Shown here piece after piece: positions 24,692 through 36,330 of a DNA stretch of 64,000 nucleotides. A model generated the notes under the pieces. That model was not told where the DNA came from. It did no database searches and saw nothing but the letters and a program-made list of their open reading frames with translations. The DNA comes from JACVRW01 sp963771715 (GTDB lineage Bacteria > Actinomycetota > Thermoleophilia > Solirubrobacterales > Thermoleophilaceae), in contig CAVYUQ010000022.1 in NCBI GenBank assembly GCA_963771715.1, forward strand, positions 1 to 64,000, given 5' to 3'. Position 1 is the first letter of the stretch. Every line of letters starts with the position of its first letter. A program made the position numbers and the translations under genes.

Positions 24692-25594
24692 TTACCCGGG
24701 GTGAGTTGGACCCCGACGCCCCAGCACCAACTTCGATGGAAGTTCCGCCACCAGAGGCTGCAGCATCATGGCCAGCTCGCCCGCGGTCGGCCGCTCCGCC
24801 GGGTCCTTCCTCAGGCAGGAAAGGATCGCGTCCGAGAGCGCCTGCGGCACCGGCCGCCGCCAGGCGCGCGGCTCGTCCTCGAGCTGCGGGAAGCGGTCCT
24901 CGAGCGGCGCATCCTGCTCGCGCGTGCGCGGTCGCCTGAACGGGAGCCTGCCGGCCACCGCGTGGTAGAGCGTGGCGCCCAGGCCCCACACGTCGGCGGG
25001 CGGGCCCACGTCGCCGCGCGGGTTGCACTGCTCGGGCGGCATGTAGGCGTTGGTCCCGATGTAGTCGGTGAGGCGCTTCGCGCGCTCGATCGTGCGCGCG
25101 AGGCTGAGGTCGATCACGCGCGGCGGGATGCCCATCACGAGGTTGTCCGGCTTCAGGTCGAGATGCACCCAACCCTCCTCGGCCATGTAGTGGATGACCG
25201 AGGCCACGTGGAGGCCCAGCGGCAGCGTCTGCTCGATCGGCAACGCGCCGTTCTTTCGGATCAGCCGGCGCAGCGTCGGCCCCTCGAGGTGCTCGACGAG
25301 CACGTGGGGATACGGCCCCTCGACGTGGGACGCGAACCCGCGCAGCAGCACCGGGTGCGCCAGCGCGTCGAGGGCCTCCGTCTCGCGGCGCAGCCCCCGC
25401 AGCGCGTACTGCTCCTCCACCAGGTCGGGCCGCAGGACCTTGGCCACCATGACGCTGAAGAGCCGCTCGTCCCAGACGAGGTAGACCTCGTACCGGTTGC
25501 CTCCGCCCAGTAGCTTCAGGGTCGTCCGCCCGGGGGCGATCTCGTGTCCCTCGGGGAAGTCCCAGGTCTCCTTTTCCGCCACGACCTCGTCCAT
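24692..25594 (-). CDS. Serine/threonine protein kinase, soluble
   Basis: 300 residues, a kinase domain with almost nothing else. LLGGGNRYEVYLVWDE is a glycine loop with an atypical GGGN start. VAKVLRP carries the catalytic Lys; WVHLDLKPDNLVM is the catalytic loop. The Mg-binding DFG is replaced by DLS in RVIDLSLART. YIGTNAYMPPEQC is the activation-segment end, and DVWGLGATLYHAVAGRLPF is subdomain IX. HxDLKPDN suggests an active kinase despite DLS. There is no transmembrane helix or PASTA. It is divergent from an acyl-CoA dehydrogenase gene with only 19 bp between. Confidence 0.9.
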   Translation of the reverse strand: MDEVVAEKETWDFPEGHEIAPGRTTLKLLGGGNRYEVYLVWDERLFSVMVAKVLRPDLVEEQYALRGLRRETEALDALAHPVLLRGFASHVEGPYPHVLVEHLEGPTLRRLIRKNGALPIEQTLPLGLHVASVIHYMAEEGWVHLDLKPDNLVMGIPPRVIDLSLARTIERAKRLTDYIGTNAYMPPEQCNPRGDVGPPADVWGLGATLYHAVAGRLPFRRPRTREQDAPLEDRFPQLEDEPRAWRRPVPQALSDAILSCLRKDPAERPTAGELAMMLQPLVAELPSKLVLGRRGPTHPG

Positions 25595-25613
25595 CTTGCA
25601 GAATCAGGAACAC

Positions 25614-26774
25614 ATGATCGACTTCGAACTCACTGACGAACAACGACTGATCCGCGAAACCGCCGCCGAATTCAGCGATCGCGAGTTGGCGCCGCGGGCC
25701 CGCGAGAACGACCGCAACGAGCACTTCGACACCGAGCTCGTGCAGAAGATGGCCGACATGGGCTTCCTCGGCGCCATCGTTCCCGAGGAGCACGGCGGGC
25801 GCGGGGTGGACTACCTCACCTACGCGCTGATAGTCGAGGAGGTGGGGCGCAACGACTCAGCGATGCGGACCGTGATCTCGGTGGTCACCTCGCTGGTCTG
25901 CTCCTCGCTCGTGCGCTGGGGCACCGAGGAGCAGAAGCAGGAGTGGCTCCCGCAGCTCTGCTCCGGCGAGGCGCTCGGCTGCTTCGGGCTCACCGAGCCC
26001 GACACCGGCTCCGACGCGGCGAACCTGAAGACGCGCGCCGAGAAGATCGACGGCGGCTGGCGCATCAACGGCGGCAAGATGTGGATCTCACTTGGCAACT
26101 ACTCGAAGCTCGCGATGATCTTCGCCCAGACCGATCCCGAGAAGAAGCACAAGGGCCTGGCCTGCTTCCTGGTGCCGACCGACAGTCCCGGCTTCTCCTC
26201 GCAGGAGATCCACGGCAAGCTCGGCCTCAAGGGCTCGGACACCGCCGAGCTGTCGCTCGACGGAGTGGAGGTGCCCGACGGTGCCCTCATGGGCGAGATC
26301 GGCGAGGGCTTCAAGATCGCGATGTCCGCGCTCGACTCCGGCCGCTACAGCGTGGCGGCGGGCTGCGTGGGGATCTGCCAGGCGTCGCTGGACGCGTCGG
26401 TGGCGTACTCGAAGGAGCGCACCCAGTTCGGCCGGCCGATCGCGTCCTTCCAGCTCGTCCAGGAGATGATCGCCGACATGGTCGTGCAGACCGAGGCGGC
26501 GCGCGGGCTCGTGTGGCGGGCCGGCTGGCTGAAGGACGCCGGCAAGCCGAACACCACCGAGACCTCGATCGCGAAGCTGTACGCCACCGAGGCGGCGGTG
26601 GACTGTGCGAACAAGGCGATCCAGGTGCACGGCGGCTCGGGCTACGTGGACGACTACCCGGTCGAGCGCTACCTGCGCGACGCCCGCGTGACGACGCTCT
26701 ACGAGGGCACCTCACAGATCCAGAAGCTGATCATCGCCCGGTCGGTGACCGGCATCAACGCGCTGGTGCCGTAG
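25614..26774 (+). CDS. Acyl-CoA dehydrogenase
   Basis: 386 residues from the ATG at 25614, with AGGA 5-8 nt upstream. FGLTEPDTGSDAANLKTRAE and MWISLGNYSKLAMIFAQT are the FAD and substrate loops; AVDCANKAIQVHGGSGYVDDYPVERYLRDARVTTLYEGTSQIQKLIIAR carries the catalytic Glu of the YEGTSQIQ motif. It introduces the alpha-beta double bond into acyl-CoA and passes electrons to ETF. It is the first gene of a beta-oxidation operon whose next two members begin 2 bp after and overlapping each preceding stop. Confidence 0.94.
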   Translation: MIDFELTDEQRLIRETAAEFSDRELAPRARENDRNEHFDTELVQKMADMGFLGAIVPEEHGGRGVDYLTYALIVEEVGRNDSAMRTVISVVTSLVCSSLVRWGTEEQKQEWLPQLCSGEALGCFGLTEPDTGSDAANLKTRAEKIDGGWRINGGKMWISLGNYSKLAMIFAQTDPEKKHKGLACFLVPTDSPGFSSQEIHGKLGLKGSDTAELSLDGVEVPDGALMGEIGEGFKIAMSALDSGRYSVAAGCVGICQASLDASVAYSKERTQFGRPIASFQLVQEMIADMVVQTEAARGLVWRAGWLKDAGKPNTTETSIAKLYATEAAVDCANKAIQVHGGSGYVDDYPVERYLRDARVTTLYEGTSQIQKLIIARSVTGINALVP

Positions 26775-26776
26775 CG

Positions 26777-27544
26777 ATGGCCACGGTCTCCGCGGAGCTG
26801 CGCGGCGCCGTCGGGCTCGCGCGCCTCGACCGCCCCGAGGCGCGCAACGCGATGTCGCCGGAGCTGATGGAGGAGCTGGCCTCGCTGTGCGAGCGCTGGG
26901 ACGAGGACCAGGACGTGCGCTGCATCGTGATCGCCGGTGGCGACGACTGGTTCGCGGCCGGCGCCGACATCAAGGCGATGGCGCAGCGGAGCTTCGCGGA
27001 GGTGCTCACCTCCCCCACCGCGCGCTTCTGGCCGCGCCTTGCGGCGGTGCGCACGCCGCTCGTGGCGGCCGTCTCCGGGTACGCGCTCGGCGGCGGCTGC
27101 GAGCTGGCGCTGGCCTGCGACATGATCGTGGCGTCCGAGCGCGCCGAGTTCGGCCAGCCGGAGATCCTGCTCGGGATCATCCCCGGCGGCGGGGGCACAC
27201 AGCGGCTCGCTCGCGTGATGGGCAAACAGCGCGCGATGGAACTGGTCCTCACCGGGCGGCGCATCGGGGCCGCCGAGGCGAGGGAGCTCGGCATCGTGAC
27301 GAGCGTGGCGCCCGCGGACGGGTGGCTCGACGCCGCGCTAGAGCTGGCGGCCACGGTGGCGGAGCGGCCGCCGCTCGCCGTGCGCTTGGGCAAGCAGGCG
27401 GTGCTCGCGGCCGAGGAGACCGCCCTGTCCGCCGGCCTCGACCACGAGCGGCGGCTCTACGAGCTGGCGATGGCCACGGAGGACCGCGTGGAGGGCATGA
27501 CCGCGTTTCTGGAGAAGCGCAAGCCGGAGTTCCGCGGCCGGTGA
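26777..27544 (+). CDS. Enoyl-CoA hydratase/isomerase (crotonase family)
   Basis: 255 residues. The oxyanion hole is formed by AAGADIKAMAQRS and by SGYALGGGCELALACDMIVAS. Both active-site Glu residues are present in crotonase positions: the GGGCELALACD segment and FGQPEILLGIIPGGGGTQRL. It hydrates 2-enoyl-CoA to 3-hydroxyacyl-CoA. The start is 2 bp after the dehydrogenase stop, and its stop overlaps the next GTG in GTGA. Confidence 0.92.
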   Translation: MATVSAELRGAVGLARLDRPEARNAMSPELMEELASLCERWDEDQDVRCIVIAGGDDWFAAGADIKAMAQRSFAEVLTSPTARFWPRLAAVRTPLVAAVSGYALGGGCELALACDMIVASERAEFGQPEILLGIIPGGGGTQRLARVMGKQRAMELVLTGRRIGAAEARELGIVTSVAPADGWLDAALELAATVAERPPLAVRLGKQAVLAAEETALSAGLDHERRLYELAMATEDRVEGMTAFLEKRKPEFRGR

Positions 27545-29056
27545 CGACACTAGGAGTTGTGGGCGCCGGCACCATGGGTGCCGGCATCGCTCAGCTGGGC
27601 GCCGCCGCCGGGATGCGCACGCTGCTCCACGACCCGGTGCCCGAGGCTCTCAAGCGCGAGCATCGCGGCGGCAAGCGCCGGCCTCGGGAAGTGGGCCGAG
27701 AAGGGGCGCGTGGGCGATGACGCCGTGGGCCTGCTCGAAGCGGTCGGCTCGCTCGACGAGCTGGCTTCCTGCGAGCTCGTGATCGAGGCGGCCCCCGAGC
27801 GCGCGGACCTGAAGCGCGACCTCTTCGGCGCGCTCTCGGTCCTGTGCGGCGACGACGTGGTGCTGGCCACCAACACCTCGTCGATCCCGGTCACGTCGCT
27901 AGCGGGCGCGGCTGCCCGGCCCGAGAACGTCGTCGGGATGCACTTCTTCAACCCGCCTCCGCTGATGCCTCTGCTCGAGGTGATCCGGGCCGACCAGAGC
28001 GGCGATCGGGCCGTGCAGACGGCGATCGGCGTGGGCGAGGCAATGGGCAAGGAGGTCATCGTGGTGGCCGACGGCCCCGGCTTCCTCGTGAACCGCTGCG
28101 GCCGGCCCTTCTCGGCCGAGGGCCTGAAGCTGCTCCAGGAGCGCGTGGCCACGCACGAGCAGATCGACCGCATCTGCCGGCTCGGCGGCGGCTTCCGGAT
28201 GGGGCCCTTCGAGCTGATGGACCTCGTGGGGATCGACGTGGGCTTCGAGGTCGCCAGGTCGTTCACCGAGCTGTCCTTCGGCGAGCCGCGCTGGCGCCCG
28301 AGCCCGATCCAGGCGCGCATGGTCGCGGCCGGGCGGCTGGGCCGAAAGAGCGGCCGCGGCTACTACGACTACGGCGAGGGCGCACGGCCGGCCCAGGATC
28401 CGGAGGCACCCGCGCCCGGTGGCGGCGAGGGCACCGCCGTGTCGATCCTGGGCGAGGGTCGAGTGGCGGAGGGCCTGCGCGAGCGCGCACGCTCCGCCGG
28501 CTTCGAGCTCCGCGAGGGTGGTCCGAGCGAGCTCGTGGTGGATGCCGGCGTTCGGCCACACCCGGCGCCGCCTGGCGGCGCGCCGCTGCTCGTGCTCTGC
28601 GCGGCGAGCAGCCTCGTCGGCCGCTCCGAGCAGGGGGCCGTGGGCTTCCACATGCTGCCGCCCCTCGAGGATTCCAAGCTCGTCGAGCTCACTCGCCTGC
28701 CTGCGACACAACGGTTCGCTGCCGATGCGGCAGAGGAGTTCTTCTCGAAGCTCGGCCTCCTCACCGAGTGGGTCGAGGACGCGCCAGGTCTCGTGCTCGG
28801 GCGGATCGTCTGCCAGCTCGTAAACGAGGCCGCGTTCGCAATCGGCGAGGGCGTGGGCTCCGCGGACGACGTGGACGCCGGGCTCACGCTCGGCCTGTCG
28901 CACCCCCGCGGCCCGGTGGCCTGGAGCGAGGCGATCGGGCTCGACCACGTGCTCTCGGTCCTGGACGCCCTCTGGGAGGAACGGCGCGAGGAGCGCTACC
29001 GCGCCGCGCCGCTGCTCCGGCGCGCGGCGGCGCTCGGGCGTAGCCTTCGGGACTGA
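27541..29056 (+). CDS. 3-Hydroxyacyl-CoA dehydrogenase with a second C-terminal domain, frameshifted
   Basis: About 505 codons. GVVGAGTMGAGIAQLGAAAGMRTLLHD is the NAD motif from the GTG at 27541. After a break near 27655 the frame continues LGKWAEKGRV and LASCELVIEAAPERADLKRDLF. NTSSIPVTSLA and MHFFNPPPLMPLLEV follow (catalytic His), then GPGFLVNRCGRPFSAEGLKLL. A second, shorter 3HCDH C-terminal domain follows after residue 370 (LVLGRIVCQLVNEAAFAIGEGVGSADDVDAGLTLGLSHPRGPVAW), as in PaaC/PaaH-type enzymes. Restoring CG in AAGCGCGAGC repairs the frame. It oxidises 3-hydroxyacyl-CoA with NAD. Confidence 0.88.
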
Positions 29057-29370
29057 TGGCCACGGCCGATCTCACCGTCCTCGCGCTCGGGCGCCAGGAG
29101 CTCAGCGCGAGCGAGTACATCGCGGAGATCCAGCGCCGGCTGCGAAAGCAGCAGCGCGTGCGTTTCCACATGCACGCGATGGGCACCTCGCTCGAGGGCA
29201 CCACGGAGGACATCCTGGCCGTGGTCGGCGAGCTGCACTCGGTGCCCTTCGAACAGGGCGTGCAGCGGGTCTACACGGTGCTCAAGCTGGACGAGCGCCG
29301 CGACCGCCCGCGGCAGACGCTCGAGGACAAGGTCCGCAGCGTCGAGGACCGGCTCGGCGGCGACATCTAG
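29056..29370 (+). CDS. MTH1187/DUF77 family thiamine-binding-like protein
   Basis: 104 residues. SASEYIAEIQRRLRKQQRVRFHMHAMGTSLEGTTEDILAVVGELHSVPFEQGVQRVYTVLKLDERRDRP matches the MTH1187/YkoF fold, whose conserved HxMGTxxEG binds a small ligand (thiamine or a pyrimidine in studied members). It begins within the preceding stop (TGATGG). Whether it belongs functionally to the beta-oxidation operon is unclear. Its stop is interlocked with that of a convergent gene (CTAG 29367-29370). Confidence 0.85.
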   Translation: MATADLTVLALGRQELSASEYIAEIQRRLRKQQRVRFHMHAMGTSLEGTTEDILAVVGELHSVPFEQGVQRVYTVLKLDERRDRPRQTLEDKVRSVEDRLGGDI

Positions 29371-30164
29371 CTGGCGAGGCGAACGTCGTCAGGCGTGGTG
29401 GCGCGGACACGGTGATCTCCGTCGAGGAAGGGCATCGGCTCGCACATCTCGAGTATGCGCGAGCAGGTGCGGTACCCGATGTGTTCGCCGAGCGCCTCGG
29501 GGTTGCCCACATCGGCCGTGATCAGCATCGGCCGCCGGTCCTCGTAGCGCCGGTTGATCACAGCGTAGAGCTGCTCGAGCCGCCACTCGTTCTGCTTCGC
29601 CACGGCGAGGTCCTCGAGCACGAGGAAGTCGACGCTGCCGAGCAGCTCCAGCAGGCCGAGGTAGGTGTGCTGCGCCCGGTCCTCGTAGGTCGCGCTGATG
29701 CGCGCGAGCAGCTCCGGCCCGGAGAAGATCGCAAGCGAGCGGCGCTCGCGCAGCACCTCCTTCGCGACGCACATCGCGAGACTGGTCTTGCCGCTGCCGA
29801 TCTCACCGAAGAAGTAGAGCCCGCGGCCGTTCGTCAGGTTGTCGTCGAGGCGGCGGCAGTACTTCCGCACCTCGCGCACGATCCTCTGGTCGAGGTTCGT
29901 GATCGGCCAGCGCTCGAAGTCGACGTCCAGGTAGCGCCTGGGGATCGACGTGGCAAGCCGCGCGGCACGCGCGGCGGCCACCCGCTCGCGGCGGCAGCTG
30001 CACTCCCTGGCCCCGTTCCCCTCCTCGACCTCGATCCAGCCGCTGCCGTCACACTGCCCGTAGCGGCAGGGCTCGGTGCGCATGCCGCCCTGGCGAAGGT
30101 GCGGGGCGCCGCGCGGAGCAGGCTCCTCGGGGGCGTCATGGGCGTCGAAGGGCTCGATCCGCAT
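29367..30164 (-). CDS. DnaC/IstB-like ATP-binding protein
   Basis: 265 residues from the ATG at 30164, preceded by GGGTGGAG; a TTG four codons upstream is less well placed. An N-terminal four-Cys zinc-like site (CRYGQC and CSC) precedes the AAA+ core. GLYFFGEIGSGKTSLAMCVAKE is Walker A, SVDFLVLEDLAV Walker B, and LITADVGNPEALGEHIGYRTCSRILEMC contains sensor 1 and the Arg finger region. This matches replicative-helicase loader relatives. There is no transposase nearby, so IstB is unlikely. It probably loads DnaB-type helicase by family inference. Confidence 0.85.
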   Translation of the reverse strand: MRIEPFDAHDAPEEPAPRGAPHLRQGGMRTEPCRYGQCDGSGWIEVEEGNGARECSCRRERVAAARAARLATSIPRRYLDVDFERWPITNLDQRIVREVRKYCRRLDDNLTNGRGLYFFGEIGSGKTSLAMCVAKEVLRERRSLAIFSGPELLARISATYEDRAQHTYLGLLELLGSVDFLVLEDLAVAKQNEWRLEQLYAVINRRYEDRRPMLITADVGNPEALGEHIGYRTCSRILEMCEPMPFLDGDHRVRATTPDDVRLAS

Positions 30165-30257
30165 CGCTCCACCCAATAAAGCACGCCGCTCGGCTGGCCC
30201 GACGGCCGACTCGGCATTCTTCCCCCTCCTTGCGGCTTTCGTCTAGAACCCACCCCC

Positions 30258-30824
30258 GTGCCCCTCGACGAGTTCCTCCCGGCCTACGACGCGAACGAGA
30301 TCCACTCGACACGGGTGGCCGCGCCGCCGGACGCCGTGATGGCCGCGGTCCGGTCGCTCACCGCCCGCGACGTGCCCGTGCTCGTGGGGCTGATGGCCCT
30401 GCGGCGCCTGCCGGCCCTGCTCCGAGGACGCCGCCCCCGTCCGCGCGAGGGCACGATCCTCGAGGGCTTCCTGCGTGGCGGCTTCGTCGCGCTCGCCGAC
30501 CGGCCCGACGAGCTGGTGGTGGGCGGCGTGGGGCGCTTCTGGCTTGCGAGCGCGGAGGTGCGGCGGGTGAGCGCCGACGAGTTCGCCGACTTTCGCGAGC
30601 CCGGCTACGCGAAGACCGCCTTCAACATGCACGCGCAGCCCACGCCCGGCGGCGGCACGCTGCTCACAACCGAGACCCGCATCCAGGCCACGGACGAGGA
30701 CGCGCGCCGCAGCTTCCGCCGCTACTGGCTCGTGATCCACCCGGGAAGCGCGGCGATCCGCCGCGCGTGGCTGCGAGCGATCCGGCGCCGGGCGGAGGCG
30801 TCGCAGCGGCCCGCTAGGCCGTGA
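30258..30824 (+). CDS. SRPBCC-like protein of unknown function
   Basis: 188 residues from the GTG at 30258; TAGAAC lies 8 nt upstream and no Shine-Dalgarno is present. The sequence IHSTRVAAPPDAVMAAVRSLTARDVPVL, then GRRPRPREGTILEGFLRGGFVALADRPDELVVGGVGRFW, then GYAKTAFNMHAQPTPGGGTLLTTETRIQATDEDARRSFRRYWLVIHPGSAAIRRAWLRAI looks like an SRPBCC ligand-binding fold (START/DUF2867 neighbourhood). No catalytic residue can be named. Its 3' end overlaps the convergent desulfurase-like gene by 11 bp. Confidence 0.75.
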   Translation: MPLDEFLPAYDANEIHSTRVAAPPDAVMAAVRSLTARDVPVLVGLMALRRLPALLRGRRPRPREGTILEGFLRGGFVALADRPDELVVGGVGRFWLASAEVRRVSADEFADFREPGYAKTAFNMHAQPTPGGGTLLTTETRIQATDEDARRSFRRYWLVIHPGSAAIRRAWLRAIRRRAEASQRPARP

Positions 30825-31998
30825 GGTCCGCCAGCGCCTCGAGCAGGCGGTCCACCTCGTCCTCGGTCGTGTAGTGCAGGAACCCGGCGCGGACGGCGCC
30901 GCCGCTGTCGGCGAGGCCGAGGGCTCGCATCGGCTCTAGGGCGTAGTAGTCGCCGTCCCACACGTAGAGATCCCGCTCCCCGAGCAGCTCGGCCACCTGC
31001 CGGGGCGAGCGGCCGTCCACGTTGAAGCAGAACGTGGGTGTGCGGGCCTCCGGAGTCCGGATGCCGTAGAGCTGGACGCCATCGGGCAGGCCGCTGAGGA
31101 AGCGCGCGCTCAGTTGCGTCTCGTGCTGCTCGATCTGGGCGAAGGCGGCGTCGAGCTCGCCGTCGCCGAGCTCGCGCAGGTATTCGATCGCGGCCAGCGC
31201 ACCGGCTATCGCCTCGTGGGATTGCGTGCCGGCCTCGAAGCGGTGCCCAGGCGGGTCTTCGGACGCGGGCCGCACCCGGTCGGCCGGCAGCGACTCCGCG
31301 AGGTCGGGCCGGATGGCCGCGATGCCCAGGTGCGGACCGAAGAACTTGTAGGGCGAGCAGAGCACCACATCGAGCCCGAGCTCCCGGGCGCGCAGCCGCC
31401 GGTGCGGCGCGAGATGGACGCCGTCCGCCCACGCGAGCGCGCCCGCGGCGTGGGCGGCGGCCGCTATGCGAGCGGCGTCCGGGATCGAGCCGACGGCATT
31501 GGACGCCAGCGTGAACGCCACCACCCTGGTGCGTTCGTTGATCAGCTCCTCGAGGCCCTCCAGGTCGAGCGTCACGTCGTCCGCCCTCAGTGGCGCGGTG
31601 CGAACCACCAGGTCGTGGTCGCCGGCCACGATGAGCCAGGGCGAGACGTTCGCGTCGTGGTCGAGCGCGGTCACGACGATCTCGTCCCCCGGCTCGAGCG
31701 TGCGCGCGACCGCGTGCGCGAGCTGGAAGTTGAGCGTCGTCATGTTCGCCCCGAACGCGATCCCTTCCGGCTCGCCGCCGGTGAAGTCGGCGGCGGCCGC
31801 CCGGGCGCGCTCCATGATCTCGTCGGCCGCCCGCGAGGTCGGAAACACGCCGCCCAGGTTCGCGTTCGAATCGCGCAGACAGCCCGCCACGGCGTCGATC
31901 ACGGACTGGGGAACCTGCGAGCCCCCAGGGCCGTCGAGGAACGCCGCCGCCGACGCGAGTGCCGGAAAGCGAGAGCGAACAGCAGCGAGGTCGAGCAC
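30814..31998 (-). CDS. Cysteine desulfurase-like PLP enzyme (TIGR01976 type)
   Basis: 394 residues, aminotransferase class V. FLDGPGGSQVPQSVIDA opens the fold; GANMTTLNFQLAHAVA and TALDHDANVSPWLIVA are cofactor-contact segments; DVVLCSPYKFFGPHLGIAAI contains the PLP-binding Lys. The usual mobile-loop Cys of IscS is not evident, which fits the desulfurase-like branch of uncertain substrate. The GTG at 31998 has TAGGGT ending 6 nt upstream. Confidence 0.88.
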   Translation of the reverse strand: MLDLAAVRSRFPALASAAAFLDGPGGSQVPQSVIDAVAGCLRDSNANLGGVFPTSRAADEIMERARAAAADFTGGEPEGIAFGANMTTLNFQLAHAVARTLEPGDEIVVTALDHDANVSPWLIVAGDHDLVVRTAPLRADDVTLDLEGLEELINERTRVVAFTLASNAVGSIPDAARIAAAAHAAGALAWADGVHLAPHRRLRARELGLDVVLCSPYKFFGPHLGIAAIRPDLAESLPADRVRPASEDPPGHRFEAGTQSHEAIAGALAAIEYLRELGDGELDAAFAQIEQHETQLSARFLSGLPDGVQLYGIRTPEARTPTFCFNVDGRSPRQVAELLGERDLYVWDGDYYALEPMRALGLADSGGAVRAGFLHYTTEDEVDRLLEALADLTA

Positions 31999-32004
31999 GC
32001 GGCG

Positions 32005-32010
32005 ACCCTA
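32005..32010 (-). promoter_or_regulatory. Candidate -10 element TAGGGT, leaderless
   Basis: On the minus strand TAGGGT ends 6 nt before the GTG at 31998; there is no Shine-Dalgarno. Confidence 0.35.
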
Positions 32011-32073
32011 AAGGACGCGACCGTCCTGGATAGGGCCGACAGAGTCGGACTTAGGCAGGACGGTCACCCGGCG

Positions 32074-34785
<2,712 letters not shown>

Positions 34786-34788
34786 CCC

Positions 34789-36301
34789 TCAAACGTTACC
34801 CAGGAGGGGTCGGTTGGATGTCAGCGCCGCAGGCAGCCCAGCGCGCTGCGCGAGCGCGTGACGGCTCCGCACGTTGTCGTGGCGCCGGGTCTCGATCACG
34901 CCGATGAAGCAGTTCCTCGCGGTGCGGCCGCTCGGCAGCCGCGCGCGCACGCGCTGTCGGGCGCCTGGCTCGATCGGGCCGAATCGGACCGTCCGGAGCA
35001 CCTTGCGACGGCGGACCGCGTGAATCAGGATCTGGCCCTCGCACGGAACCGCGCTGGGGGCGTCACAACGCACCTCGATCCGCATGGGCGCGCCGCGGCG
35101 CCGGGACCGCAGCCGGCGCAGGGTCACCCTGGGCGCGCAGGAGTTGAAGGTGTCGAGCGAGTCGGCCACGACCACGGGCGCGCGGCCGCCGCAGAACGTT
35201 CTGTCCCGCTCGCCGTCATCGAGGAGTGGCCGGTCCAGCTCACCGGCCAGCACGGTGTCCCGCCCGGGTCCGGCGTCGAGCTCGTCGCCGTCGTTCCACC
35301 CCTCCAGGCGGTCGGCGCCGCCGCGGCCGCGCAGAACGTCCTGGCCGCCGTGCGCGACCAGCCGGTTGGCGTCGTCGTCACCGATCAGGATGTCGGAGCC
35401 CGTGCCACCGATGAGGTTCTCGACGTCGTCGTGGATGTCGTCGCCCTCGCCCGCGGCGCCGTCGTTCGGGCCGTCGCCGATGCTGAGCCGGAGCGGCTCG
35501 CTGCCGCCGTAGCTCACTTCGTCGATGCCAAGCCCGCCGCCGAGGCTGTCCGCGCCGGCGCCGCCGGTCAGGTAGTCGTCACCGTCGCCGGCGAGGAGCT
35601 GGTCGGCACCGTCGCCGCCCGCAAGGGTGTCGCGCTCCGGGCTCCCCACCAGCGTGTCGGCGCCGCCCTCGCCGAACAGGCCGCTGCCCGCTGGCGCCCG
35701 CCTCCAGAAGGTCGTCGCCCGCACCTCCGCGCATCCCCGTGACGGCTCCGAGCACGTTGTCGCCCTCCCCCGGCGCGCCGTCATCGGCGAGGCCGTTCAG
35801 CCGGACGGTCACGCCCTCGGCATGGTCCAGGTACGAGACGGTCGCGGTCAGCGCGCCGGTTGCGTCCATCCGATCGGCCCCGGGACCGCCGCTGATCAGG
35901 TAGATCGCGTTCGTGACCCGAATGTCGTCGTCGCCGGGGCCTGCGTCCACGGACCCGCCCGCGGTGCTGTGTACGAGCCTGTCGTCGCCGTCGCCCAGGA
36001 ACACGTCGACGCCGTCGTACTCGCCGCGGCAGAAGCGGCCGCCGCTCAGCGCCGTGCGGCAGCGACCCGTGAGCGGCGCGCCTGCGTCGTCGATGACGAT
36101 GCCGCGCGGAACGCGCCTGACGTCACGACGTTCGTCTCGCCTGCGTTCGCCCGGACGACGATCCCGCGTGTGTCGCCCTCCCCCGAGCTGGGGTCGCAGC
36201 CGCAGAAGTGATCCTCGATCTCGATCACGGCCGCTGAGGCCGGCGAGGCGCGTGATCGCGAGTACCAGAAGCGCGAGCCCGAACGACCGCATGTTGCGCA
36301 A
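34789..36301 (-). CDS. Secreted RTX-type calcium-binding repeat protein, four frameshifts
   Basis: About 507 codons when repaired. A signal (MRNMRSFGLALLVLAITRLAGLS) is followed by AAVIEIEDHFCGCDPSSGEGDTRGIVV. Next come RTX-like nonapeptides (VFLGDGDDRLVHS, GGAGDDLLEAG, GGADTLVGSPERDTLAGGDGADQLLAGDGDDYLTGGAGADSLGGG, GGTGSDILIGDDDANRL). A Cys-containing C-terminal module (LRIEV-like, VRCDAPSAVPCEGQILIHAVRRRKVLRTVRFGP) ends it. Frames change near 36235, twice between 36100 and 36125, and near 35705. Adding one CG at each of four GCGC sites restores a single frame, consistent with the span length. Calcium-stabilised secretion is the family expectation. Confidence 0.78.
34793..34798 (-). promoter_or_regulatory. 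Candidate -10 element TAACGT for acnA
   Basis: On the minus strand TAACGT ends 7 nt before the acnA GTG, inside the end of the upstream gene. Confidence 0.3.
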
Positions 36302-36330
36302 ACCCGCCCCAAGCAGGGAAGTTACGCCGT

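Noticed and set aside
29367..30164. IstB of an insertion sequence
   Set aside because: No transposase, terminal inverted repeats or direct repeats flank the gene, and it carries a DnaC-like zinc N-terminus.
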